Shown: positions 1-7,747 of the stretch, piece after piece
Layout: the number at the start of each line of letters is the position of its first letter
Numbering within the stretch: position 1 is the stretch's first letter
Source of the DNA: SFLA01 sp045595165
Lineage (GTDB): Bacteria > Bacillota > Clostridia > Oscillospirales > CAG-382
Reading direction: 5' to 3'
NCBI GenBank assembly: GCA_045595165.1
Contig: JAZNZY010000001.1
Span: 9,888-73,887, forward strand
DNA length: 64,000 nt
The notes under the pieces: generated by a model
Told to the model about the DNA's origin: nothing
What the model saw: the letters and a program-made list of their open reading frames with translations, nothing else
Databases searched by the model: none
Translations under genes and position numbers: made by a program

Positions 1-465
1 GGCGGTCTTGTCGCCCTTGAGCTGTTTTTTAACCTTGTCTATACGGCGCTCGGTCATTTCAAGGTCCGCAAGAACAAGCTCGGTGTTTATGGTTTCCACG
101 TCACGCACAGGGTCTGCCGTTTCGTCCACGTGGACTACCTCGCTTCCGCCGAAGCAGCGTACCACGTGTACTACCGCATCCACGTTACGGATGTGGGAAA
201 GAAACTTGTTGCCCAGACCTTCTCCGCTTGCCGCACCGCGGACAAGACCTGCTATATCCACAAATTCAATGGTGGCATAGGTCTTTTTCTCGGGATTATA
301 CATTTCGCACAGACGGTCTATGCGCTCATCGGGCACGGTAACAACGCCCACGTTGGGCTCGATAGTGCAAAAGGGGTAATTGGCAGACGCCGCGCCTGCT
401 TTTGTAAGTGCATTAAAAAGAGTGCTTTTACCCACGTTGGGCAAGCCTACTATTCCTAATTTCAT
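1..465 (-). CDS. ychF: Redox-regulated/ribosome-binding ATPase YchF (Obg family), N-terminal part
   Basis: This is the first 155 codons of an Obg-family P-loop NTPase; the rest lies beyond the left window edge. Reading the minus strand from the ATG at 463-465, the protein opens MKLGIVGLPNVGKSTLFNAL, the YchF-type Walker A (NVGKST), followed by the switch region ANYPFCTIEPN and the G3-like DIAGLVRGA. YchF homologues bind the ribosome and hydrolyse ATP rather than GTP. A ribosome binding site (GGAG, complement of 473-477) and a well-spaced promoter precede it. Incomplete only because of the window boundary; no sign of damage. Identity is secure at family level. Confidence 0.95.
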   Translation of the reverse strand, partial: MKLGIVGLPNVGKSTLFNALTKAGAASANYPFCTIEPNVGVVTVPDERIDRLCEMYNPEKKTYATIEFVDIAGLVRGAASGEGLGNKFLSHIRNVDAVVHVVRCFGGSEVVHVDETADPVRDVETINTELVLADLEMTERRIDKVKKQLKGDKTA

Positions 466-500
466 AGTGTATCTCCGCAGTTTTCATATTTTTACATTTT

Positions 501-529
501 ATTATATAATATAAAAGCGAAAAAAGCAA
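501..529 (-). promoter_or_regulatory. Sigma-A promoter of ychF
   Basis: On the minus strand, -35 TTGCTT (524-529) and -10 TATAAT (501-506) are separated by 17 bases and lie 36 bases upstream of the ychF start codon. Confidence 0.65.
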
Positions 530-575
530 CACAAAAGTTATCGGCAAAAAACCTTTAAGACAAAGCGTTTTTATG

Positions 576-604
576 TTGATATTTTGCCGATACCGTGGTA
601 TAAT
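576..604 (+). promoter_or_regulatory. Sigma-A promoter of the Fic gene
   Basis: -35 TTGATA (576-581) and a perfect -10 TATAAT (599-604) with a 17-base spacer. Transcription would begin near 611, which excludes the in-frame ATG at 584 and fixes the start codon at 635. Confidence 0.75.
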
Positions 605-634
605 ACCCTTGTAAAAAAAGACACGGAGGGCTGT

Positions 635-1522
635 ATGGAATATTTATCTGCCGCAAAAATAGCGGAAAAATGGGGAGTTTCGCCCCGAAGCGTGCGGAAT
701 TACTGTGCTTTGGGCAGAATTGAGGGGGCAAAGCTTATCGGCAAGATATGGTACCTGCCCGAAAACGCCCAAAAGCCCGAAAGGTCCAACAAGAAAAAGC
801 GTTCCCTTGCCCTGCTTGATATATTGAGAGAGCAAAAATCGGCGCACTTCAAGGGCGGCATCTACCACAAAATACAAATAGACCTTACCTACAATTCCAA
901 CCGCATGGAAGGCAGCCGCCTTACCCACGATCAGACCAGATATATTTTTGAAACAAACACCATAGGATTTGAAAACGGGGCGGTTAACGTGGATGATATT
1001 ATCGAAACCGCCAACCACTTCCGCTGTATCGATACGGTGATCGACCGCGGGGGAGAAAAGCTTACCGAAGGCTTTATAAAAGAGCTTCACGCCATCCTTA
1101 AGGCGGGAACCGCTGACAGCCGCAAGGATTGGTTTGCGGTGGGCGAATACAAAAAGCTTCCCAACGAGGTGGGCGGTAATGACACGGCGTTGCCCGAAGA
1201 GGTAAAGAAAAAAATGCGTTCCCTCCTCTCCGCTTATAACGCCGATCCCCGCAAAAGCTTTGAAGATATAGTGGCGTTTCACGTTGAATTTGAGCGCATA
1301 CACCCTTTTCAGGACGGAAACGGCAGAGTGGGACGACTTATTCTGTTTAAGGAATGTCTGAAGCACGGCATTGTACCGTTTATTATCGAAGACGATCTGA
1401 AGCTGTTCTATTACCGCGGCTTAAAGGAATGGGACAGAGAAAAAGGTTTTCTTTTGGACACCTGCCTTACCGCCCAAGACAGATTCAAAAAACATCTGGA
1501 TTATTTCAGAATCGAATATTAA
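635..1522 (+). CDS. Fic domain protein with N-terminal helix-turn-helix
   Basis: A 295-residue protein. Residues about 4-45 look like a MerR/excisionase-type helix-turn-helix (SAAKIAEKWGVSPRSVRNYC). The Fic core carries the complete catalytic motif HPFQDGNGRVGR at 223-234, so it should be an active AMP- (or other nucleotide-) transferase. The motif SNRMEG at 88-93 matches the inhibitory helix (S/T)xxxE(G/N) N-terminal to the Fic core, the class II self-inhibited arrangement. I chose the ATG at 635 because GGAGGG sits at 625-630 and the upstream ATG at 584 is inside the promoter. No antitoxin gene is adjacent, consistent with intramolecular inhibition. The target is unknown. It stands alone and ends in a C-family repeat. 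Confidence 0.9.
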   Translation: MEYLSAAKIAEKWGVSPRSVRNYCALGRIEGAKLIGKIWYLPENAQKPERSNKKKRSLALLDILREQKSAHFKGGIYHKIQIDLTYNSNRMEGSRLTHDQTRYIFETNTIGFENGAVNVDDIIETANHFRCIDTVIDRGGEKLTEGFIKELHAILKAGTADSRKDWFAVGEYKKLPNEVGGNDTALPEEVKKKMRSLLSAYNADPRKSFEDIVAFHVEFERIHPFQDGNGRVGRLILFKECLKHGIVPFIIEDDLKLFYYRGLKEWDREKGFLLDTCLTAQDRFKKHLDYFRIEY

Positions 1523-1576
1523 TCACCCCGAGAAAAATCACCCCAAGAAGCCTTTCGGCTTCTCGGGGACCCCGAG
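1523..1576. repeat. Family C palindromic repeat (ACCCC...GGGGACCCC)
   Basis: Divergent C copy: CACCCC, then the hairpin AAGAAGCC/GGCTTCT, then CGGGGACCCCG. The stem differs from the other C copies but keeps its pairing. It begins directly after the Fic stop codon. Confidence 0.75.
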
Positions 1577-1613
1577 AAAAAACGGCGGTGGGACCGAAAA
1601 AGTCCCACCGCCG
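1577..1613 (-). terminator. Intrinsic terminator of the transglutaminase-like lipoprotein gene
   Basis: A 12-bp GC-rich stem (CGGCGGTGGGAC at 1583-1594 paired with 1602-1613), followed on the minus strand by six T residues. It sits just after the minus-strand stop codon at 1621. Confidence 0.85.
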
Positions 1614-1620
1614 TGGTGTT

Positions 1621-3990
1621 TTATTGAACGGGAGTAGCCGCTGTATCAACAATAGCGTAGGTTGAGAGATAGGGGGCTTCAAAGGTGATAGTGTTGCCGT
1701 TTACGGTGGAGGGAACTTCGGTAAGATTTCCGATTCCGTCTACAAAGTATACGCCGTAGGTGCCGCCGTTATTTTCCAGGGGTACGGTCACCGTAGCGGT
1801 TCCGCCATTAAGATCGTTAACGGTACCGCCGTACACAGAGTCGGTGCAGTGTATCCAATAGAGATCCACCACGTCCAGCTTATTCAAAGCAGGCTGCTGA
1901 CCGTATTCACACCACTCTATTTCCAGAGGGTACAATACAAGCCAGAGCTCTGAGCCATCGCGGGATTCAACGATACCGTTCATAGCATCTTGGTCCAGCG
2001 TCACAGAGCCGTGCACAAGGGGGATCTGCAAAGAACAGCCCATATCTATTGCCAGTTTTATAACGTCTGTTTGAATCGTTACTCCGTGTTTTGTTTCGGT
2101 ATACTTGGAGGTAACCGTGCCGTCGATAATCGGCTGATCCATGAACATAAAATCCATCAACGGACCGATTGCCGTTTGCATTTCGACCAGCGGAGTGCCG
2201 AAATAAATGTCAACAGATTCTTGCGGAGGTGTCGGTTCGAAATTATCGGAGGGATCGAAAACGCCGACACCGTCCTCGTTAAGCGGCAGATACCACATTT
2301 CGCCCCACTGCTCGGTGTTAACGAGGGTAAATTCCGCCAGCGCATTGTGATCCAGAACAATAGAGCCTTCTGCCAGAGGCAGTATAAAATCATAAGGAAT
2401 TGCCAGCATACTTTCGTATGTCCCCGGCATAACGAAGTAGCCGTTGGCGTTTTGGGCCGAAGGCAGAGTAATCTCACCGTACTCCGGCGCAGACCCCATC
2501 AGCATATCGATAATATCGTCGGTTACAATAGGATAAATATCGCGATCGTTGGTGAGGGAAAGCTCCGCCTCTGCTCCAGAAGGACCGCCTTGATCAAGCG
2601 CCGCGTATTCCGCGGGACGGTAAACGTCTCCGAAGTTGACGGTTATCTCAAAGCTGCGTTCGCCGCCGTTGTAGGATGCATCGACCCGATTAGTATAGAC
2701 GATGTGGCAAATGATGTCCGCTTCGCCTTCGCTGTGGCAGGATACCACACCGTTTTCATCCACCGTGGCAACGGAGGGATTGCTTGTGGACCAGTATAAT
2801 TCGTAATCGCTCTCCGCGGGTATGGAACCGCTGTGGAGATCAAATATTTGTCCCTCATAGCTTGCGTCTACGTAAAGATTTCCCCACTTCATCATATAGG
2901 CTTGCTGAGGAACCAAAAGCTTGTAAGCGACGCCGTGCTCAAAATACAAGGTTTCGCCGTTATGTTGGGCAACGAGGTTGGACGCCATAAATCCGTTTTC
3001 GTACAGATAGTGTACGCTGCCTGCAGAAAAGCCTGTGGCATTACCTGTGGTGAACCAACCGTTGGCGAACAGCTCGCCCTCCTCGTAATCGGATAAATAT
3101 ATGTAGGCTCCCGCGCCGTCAAGATAGCGGGCTTCGCCGCCCCACTGAGGATCGTAGCCGTAATAATTCAGATCCATGCAGTAGTTCAGGGGTAAGCTGA
3201 CAAACTGGGTGACGGGTCCATCGGGAGATACGGCAAAAACCTTTCCGTACGCATAGACGGTTGCACCGTTTTCCCTCACAAGGGGCGGAATTGCATTTTT
3301 ATCGTAGATAGGACTGATACCGCCGACAGAACTTATGTAGAACTCTTTGGCGATCTGCTCTCGGTCGGTAAGGTGTGCGGTTCCCCAAGTGGGATCGTAT
3401 AAAGCCCACTCCCCGTCCAGATATACGAAGCACCATGCGTGACCGTCGAGTTCAAGCAGATCCTTCGGAGCGATACTGCTCATATAACCGCGCCAACCCA
3501 CGGCAAATTCTGCGGGAATGCCCAGAGTGCGGCATAGATCACGCATCAACATAGTTTTGCCCAGACAGTTTCCCCCGCCTCCGTAGAGAACGTCGAAGGA
3601 AAAAGGAGAAGACAGCTTCCAATACGTGATGTTATTAACGATCCAGTTCTGGATGGCGTTAACCTTTTCTTTGTCCGTGGTACAGCCCGCTGTGATCTGC
3701 TGAGCAAAGGCGGTTATTATACGCTGATCCGCGCCGGTGCCGTACTCCCAGCGCAGAGCCATTTCGGGATATTTTTCAACGTATATCTCATCGAGATACC
3801 GAAAGGTGTCATCTGCCATCTGAGGCGTGTACAGATAGCAGGCGTTATCTGCAGTCTCACCGTCGGGAGTGCCCACCAGAGGCGGCGCGTCAATATCGGA
3901 AACGGAATTGTCTGTCAGCTCGCACGCCGCGGTGACGAGGCATACCAAAAGAATAAGCGCAAGCAAACGGAATACACGTGATCGATTCAT
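1621..3990 (-). CDS. Lipoprotein with transglutaminase-like domain and Ig-like (Big2-type) domain
   Basis: A 789-residue predicted surface lipoprotein. A hydrophobic signal (about 6-22) ends in the lipobox VTAAC, with Cys23 as lipidation site. Residues about 85-205 form a transglutaminase/protease-like fold: the Cys in GGGGNCLGK (about 142), His in DGHAW (about 184) and Asp in YDPTWG (about 199) make a plausible catalytic triad. Around 360-470, the segment WSTSNPSVATVDENGVVS is typical of bacterial Ig-like group 2 domains. The C-terminal half is beta-rich and I cannot assign it. GGAGG lies 8 bases before the ATG. Family knowledge suggests a cell-surface peptidase or crosslinker role, but the substrate is unknown. 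It is divergently transcribed from the next lipoprotein gene. Confidence 0.85.
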   Translation of the reverse strand: MNRSRVFRLLALILLVCLVTAACELTDNSVSDIDAPPLVGTPDGETADNACYLYTPQMADDTFRYLDEIYVEKYPEMALRWEYGTGADQRIITAFAQQITAGCTTDKEKVNAIQNWIVNNITYWKLSSPFSFDVLYGGGGNCLGKTMLMRDLCRTLGIPAEFAVGWRGYMSSIAPKDLLELDGHAWCFVYLDGEWALYDPTWGTAHLTDREQIAKEFYISSVGGISPIYDKNAIPPLVRENGATVYAYGKVFAVSPDGPVTQFVSLPLNYCMDLNYYGYDPQWGGEARYLDGAGAYIYLSDYEEGELFANGWFTTGNATGFSAGSVHYLYENGFMASNLVAQHNGETLYFEHGVAYKLLVPQQAYMMKWGNLYVDASYEGQIFDLHSGSIPAESDYELYWSTSNPSVATVDENGVVSCHSEGEADIICHIVYTNRVDASYNGGERSFEITVNFGDVYRPAEYAALDQGGPSGAEAELSLTNDRDIYPIVTDDIIDMLMGSAPEYGEITLPSAQNANGYFVMPGTYESMLAIPYDFILPLAEGSIVLDHNALAEFTLVNTEQWGEMWYLPLNEDGVGVFDPSDNFEPTPPQESVDIYFGTPLVEMQTAIGPLMDFMFMDQPIIDGTVTSKYTETKHGVTIQTDVIKLAIDMGCSLQIPLVHGSVTLDQDAMNGIVESRDGSELWLVLYPLEIEWCEYGQQPALNKLDVVDLYWIHCTDSVYGGTVNDLNGGTATVTVPLENNGGTYGVYFVDGIGNLTEVPSTVNGNTITFEAPYLSTYAIVDTAATPVQ

Positions 3991-4033
3991 AATTCATTCC
4001 TCCACATTACTGCTTTGATGAATTTTATGTTAT

Positions 4034-4062
4034 ATTATACCTTATCCCCTCTGCTTTTTCAA
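4034..4062 (-). promoter_or_regulatory. Sigma-A promoter of the transglutaminase-like lipoprotein gene
   Basis: Minus-strand -35 TTGAAA (4057-4062) and -10 TATAAT (4034-4039) with a 17-base spacer. It is nearly back to back with the plus-strand promoter at 4080. Confidence 0.65.
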
Positions 4063-4079
4063 TATAAATTTGCCTTTCG

Positions 4080-4109
4080 TTGACAAAAGCAGTGGGTGTG
4101 TGGTAAAAT
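4080..4109 (+). promoter_or_regulatory. Sigma-A promoter of the DUF4434 lipoprotein-cysK operon
   Basis: -35 TTGACA (4080-4085), 18-base spacer, -10 TAAAAT (4104-4109), 36 bases before the start codon. Confidence 0.7.
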
Positions 4110-4145
4110 GTTTTCAAGCAAACGTGGAGTAAGGAGAGTAAAAAA

Positions 4146-6452
4146 ATGAAAAAAACGGTATGCTTGCTTCTTATCACTTTGATTTTTGGAGGTATGCTTA
4201 TGACAAGCTGTGAAACCAATCCCCCGCTTACAGAGCCGTATGTGCTTGAAAATATACGTGTTTGGCCCGAAAGCGGCACGGTTATGATAGAAAATGAGGG
4301 CAAGCGGACCTTGACAAGGGACGATTCCGCTCCCGAGGAGCTTACCTTTACCGATTGGTATAACAACACCCACGTGGAAAAGCTTCCCTTAAGCGGAGTT
4401 TCCGTGTTTATAGACATCGGCTTCCCTGCGCAAAGCGGCAAGGTGGAATTAAAGGGTGCGGACTGCTCCTACAAGGTGTACGCTTCCGATGACGGATATA
4501 ATTTCACAAAGTTTTTGGGCGAGTTTGATACCGAAACCTTTGAATTCAACACCGATTGCAAGGCGTTTAATATAGTTTTTGAAAAAGAAAACGTTACCCT
4601 CTCCGCCGTAACGGTTACGGCTTTGCCCTATGCAAAGAAGACCTTGCTTTCTTTGGGCGCTTCTTACGTATGGGAAGGCGTGGGAATGAAGGCGTATTCC
4701 GATAAAGACGGGTTAAAGCTTACCGACGGAGTGTATTTTACGGGGGATGACAGCGTTATCGCCGCAAAGACCGCCCACGATACGGATACACGCACGGGCA
4801 AAAAGGGAAATATAATTACTATTGATCTGGGAGATATAAAGAATGTTTCCGAGGTGTCTTTTTCCGCCTTCCTCTCGGGGGATATAAAGGCGGTAATCCC
4901 CACACGAATCTCCGTGCGCTATTCCGCAGACGGGGAAAACTGGGAGGATTTCGGACAATCATTCCTTGTGGAAACAAAGAAAAACTTAAGCCGTTTCACC
5001 GTAACCCGCCCCGCAACCGTCAAAGCGAGATACGTTAAAGTGCTCACCTATGCAGACGGAATTTTCGCCACCGATGAAATTGAGGTCTGGGGCGCAAACG
5101 CTCCCGTTGAAGAAAAATCGTACGCGGTTCTTGACCTGCCCGAAGGCGACGTAAACACGGTTAAGAGCGCGGGGGACAAAGCGTTAACCGATAATATATT
5201 CAACACCGGCGTAAAGGTGGAAAGCGCGCTTACCGTAAAAGCCAAAGGCGCGGTAACGGCTGTGAATATAGTTTCTACCGCAGAAATCAAGAATATTTCT
5301 CCCGCAGGCAAGATGATAAGCAACACCGCCGCAGGACTGCATACTACGCTTATTGTGTTGGAAACCCCCATAGAATCGGGTGAATTTACCCTTTCCTTCG
5401 ACTGTGCGGGCGAGGTAAACGAAATACAGACCTACGGAAAGACTGTAGCCCTGCCCGTGGTGGACGGGGGCTTTTACCAGCTTCCCACCAACGGCGGTAA
5501 CGACGTTTCCACCCAGAACGACGCATACAGTTGGTATCTTTCCCTTAAAGGTATGCGGGACTTGGGTATGAGCACGGTGATAATCCAGTATTCCACCCAT
5601 TTTAATGCAAAGACTACCCTTATAAACGGCAAAAACATTACCGCCGCAGGATATACCTATACACCCACCTACGGCACGGAGGATCTGTGCAAGGCGGTGC
5701 TTGACGGGGCTGAAAAGCTGGGCATGAAGGTGTTTATCGGCACTATTCACGATGCGGATTTCACCGCCCCTTCAAAAAATCAGGCGCAGTACGATGCCAT
5801 TGTGGCAGACGGCGAAAAGGTGATTAAGGATATTCACGAAATGTACGGGGATCACCCCGCTTTCGGCGGATATTATCTTTCCGATGAAACCTGCGATTAT
5901 TGGCTTAACCTTAAAGGCGGCGTGGAGGCTGCCCGCAAGGTTTACGAGGGACAGTCCAAGGTGATACGTTCTCTTGACGAGGACGCACTTATAATGATCG
6001 CACCCGCTATATGGCGTTCCGGCAGCGCAGACAAGATAACGGATAAGCTGTACGAGCTTTTAAAGCCCGCATCCGACGGAGAGAAGCCGGTAGTGGATAT
6101 CGTTGCGGTGCAGGACTGCCTCGGCAGAGAGCAGACCCTTACCGTAACCGATAAGGTTTACGGAGATTGGCTTAAATACTGTCAGGCTTGGAAAAAGGGA
6201 ATTGAAAAAGCAGGGGCGGATTTCTGGCACGATGCAGAGGTTTTTGAGATAAATTATTCCTCCAAGCGTTTTGAAGAAACCGAAAAATCGCTTACTCTGG
6301 AATACCCGCTTTCCGACGGAATTATCGTTTTTGATATCCCCCATTATATGACTCCCATGGCGCTTTGGGGCAAGGACGATTGGAAGGGTGTATACAAAAT
6401 GCACCAAATGAAGCAGTATATAGAATATTACAGTAATCTTACACAGGAATAA
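4146..6452 (+). CDS. Lipoprotein with discoidin-like domains and a C-terminal DUF4434 (TIM-barrel, glycoside-hydrolase-like) domain
   Basis: A 768-residue predicted lipoprotein: signal peptide with lipobox LMTSC (Cys22). The middle has segments such as RISVRYSADGENWEDFG and VKARYVKVLTYADG, characteristic of F5/8 type C (discoidin-like) carbohydrate-binding folds. The C-terminal third (from about 440: FYQLPTNGGNDVSTQ...MRDLGMSTVIIQYS...GGYYLSDET) matches what I know of DUF4434, a TIM-barrel family related to glycoside hydrolases. A role in binding or trimming surface or host glycans is an inference. AAGGAG precedes the ATG. Its stop codon is one base from the cysK start, so the two are probably co-transcribed although their functions have no obvious link. 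Confidence 0.75.
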   Translation: MKKTVCLLLITLIFGGMLMTSCETNPPLTEPYVLENIRVWPESGTVMIENEGKRTLTRDDSAPEELTFTDWYNNTHVEKLPLSGVSVFIDIGFPAQSGKVELKGADCSYKVYASDDGYNFTKFLGEFDTETFEFNTDCKAFNIVFEKENVTLSAVTVTALPYAKKTLLSLGASYVWEGVGMKAYSDKDGLKLTDGVYFTGDDSVIAAKTAHDTDTRTGKKGNIITIDLGDIKNVSEVSFSAFLSGDIKAVIPTRISVRYSADGENWEDFGQSFLVETKKNLSRFTVTRPATVKARYVKVLTYADGIFATDEIEVWGANAPVEEKSYAVLDLPEGDVNTVKSAGDKALTDNIFNTGVKVESALTVKAKGAVTAVNIVSTAEIKNISPAGKMISNTAAGLHTTLIVLETPIESGEFTLSFDCAGEVNEIQTYGKTVALPVVDGGFYQLPTNGGNDVSTQNDAYSWYLSLKGMRDLGMSTVIIQYSTHFNAKTTLINGKNITAAGYTYTPTYGTEDLCKAVLDGAEKLGMKVFIGTIHDADFTAPSKNQAQYDAIVADGEKVIKDIHEMYGDHPAFGGYYLSDETCDYWLNLKGGVEAARKVYEGQSKVIRSLDEDALIMIAPAIWRSGSADKITDKLYELLKPASDGEKPVVDIVAVQDCLGREQTLTVTDKVYGDWLKYCQAWKKGIEKAGADFWHDAEVFEINYSSKRFEETEKSLTLEYPLSDGIIVFDIPHYMTPMALWGKDDWKGVYKMHQMKQYIEYYSNLTQE

Positions 6453-6453
6453 T

Positions 6454-7380
6454 ATGGAAAAAATTTACCATTCGGCAGATGCGCTGATCGGGCGCACACC
6501 GATACTTGAACTGAATAATATAAAAAAAGAATACGGGCTTGAGTGCCGTATTCTTGCAAAGCTTGAATCCTTTAACCCCGCAGGAAGCGCCAAGGACAGA
6601 GTGGCAAAATATATTCTGGACGAGGGAGAAAAGCAAGGTATAATCAATAAAAACACGGTTATTATCGAGCCTACCTCGGGCAACACGGGTATTGGTCTTG
6701 CCGCACTTTGCGCGGTGAGGGGGTATAAATGTGTTATCGTTATGCCCGAAAATATGTCGGAAGAGCGGAAAATGCTTATATCCGCATACGGCGCATCCCT
6801 TGTGTTGACACCCAAAAGCGAGGGGATGGACGGCGCCATAAAAAAAGCAAACGAGCTTTTGCGGGAGATCAAAAACAGTATAATTGCCGGGCAGTTTACA
6901 AACCCCGCAAACCCCAAAGCCCATTACGAAACCACGGGCAGAGAAATATATGAAGATACCGACGGAAACGTGGATATATTTGTCTGCGGTGTGGGCACGG
7001 GCGGTACGATAACCGGCACGGGCAAGTTTTTAAAAGAGAAAAAGGGCAATATAAAAATAGTGGCTGTTGAGCCAAGCAGATCCCCCGTCCTCTCGGGCGG
7101 AGAAAAGGGAAGCCACGGCTTGCAGGGGATCGGCGCAGGGTTTGTCCCCGCGGTGCTGGATACCTCCGTTTACGATACGGTGCAGACCGTAACCGAGGAG
7201 GAAGCCTTTGAATGCGCACGAATGCTTGCAAAAACAGAAGGCATCTTAGCGGGAATTTCCTCGGGAGCAGCCCTCCACGCCGCGATATGCGAAGCAAAAA
7301 AGGAAGAAAATATGGGAAAAACCATAGTCGTCCTCCTTCCCGACACGGGAGAAAGATACCTCACAGCAGGACTGTTTTAA
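6454..7380 (+). CDS. cysK: Cysteine synthase (O-acetylserine sulfhydrylase)
   Basis: A 308-residue fold-type II PLP enzyme, the usual length for CysK. It makes L-cysteine from O-acetylserine and sulfide in the cytoplasm. The PLP lysine is in NPAGSAKDR (Lys47), the substrate-binding loop is TSGNTG (74-79) and the phosphate-binding glycine loop is GVGTGGTITG. It starts one base after the preceding lipoprotein gene, so translational coupling is likely. No serine acetyltransferase gene is nearby. CysM-type enzymes are close relatives; the motif set fits CysK better. Confidence 0.95.
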   Translation: MEKIYHSADALIGRTPILELNNIKKEYGLECRILAKLESFNPAGSAKDRVAKYILDEGEKQGIINKNTVIIEPTSGNTGIGLAALCAVRGYKCVIVMPENMSEERKMLISAYGASLVLTPKSEGMDGAIKKANELLREIKNSIIAGQFTNPANPKAHYETTGREIYEDTDGNVDIFVCGVGTGGTITGTGKFLKEKKGNIKIVAVEPSRSPVLSGGEKGSHGLQGIGAGFVPAVLDTSVYDTVQTVTEEEAFECARMLAKTEGILAGISSGAALHAAICEAKKEENMGKTIVVLLPDTGERYLTAGLF

Positions 7381-7381
7381 C

Positions 7382-7466
7382 GATGAACTATGAACTATGA
7401 ACGATGAACTATGAACTATGAACTATGAACTATGGAAGTTTTTGGTCAGCAGACCAAAAACTACCT
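7382..7466. repeat. Family A heptad repeat, left arm and core
   Basis: Seven tandem 7-base units of the ATGAACT type are followed by the core hairpin TTTTTGGTC/GACCAAAAA. The inverted right arm is missing. The gap 7381-7747 otherwise holds a B element and no gene. Confidence 0.85.
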
Positions 7467-7593
7467 ATTAAGATCTTCACAGCAGCAAGATAGAAGAAGG
7501 TTTTAAGACCGGGGATTTGGATGCAGAATGAATTTTTACGAGCGATAGCTGTAGTATTCTACAGCGAGCGAAGTAAAAATTTATAGAAACGCG

Positions 7594-7634
7594 AATAAAA
7601 AGGAATTCCGTAGGCGATTTTCGTCTACGGAATT
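7594..7634 (-). terminator. Intrinsic terminator inside a B element, for the InlB-repeat protein gene
   Basis: Stem AATTCCGTAG/CTACGGAATT, followed on the minus strand by CCTTTTTATT. It lies 110-150 bases after the minus-strand stop codon. Confidence 0.7.
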
Positions 7635-7658
7635 TTTACCTTATTTTGTAATTAAAGC

Positions 7659-7684
7659 GGCGGGGGCAAGCCACCCGCCCTACA
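7659..7684. repeat. Family D-prime hairpin (GGGCGGGTGGCTTGCCC type)
   Basis: Short hairpin with the sequence GTAGGGCGGGTGGCTTGCCC on the minus strand. It also occurs near 62420 and 63790, with a variant at 30635. Confidence 0.7.
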
Positions 7685-7747
7685 TTGGGGGATTTGCTGA
7701 ACGGAACTATATATTATTCGCGTTTCGGTCTGCGCCGAATCCACGTC

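Noticed and set aside
584..634. Start of the Fic gene at 584
   Set aside because: This ATG lies between the -35 and -10 boxes; the start at 635 has a good ribosome binding site.
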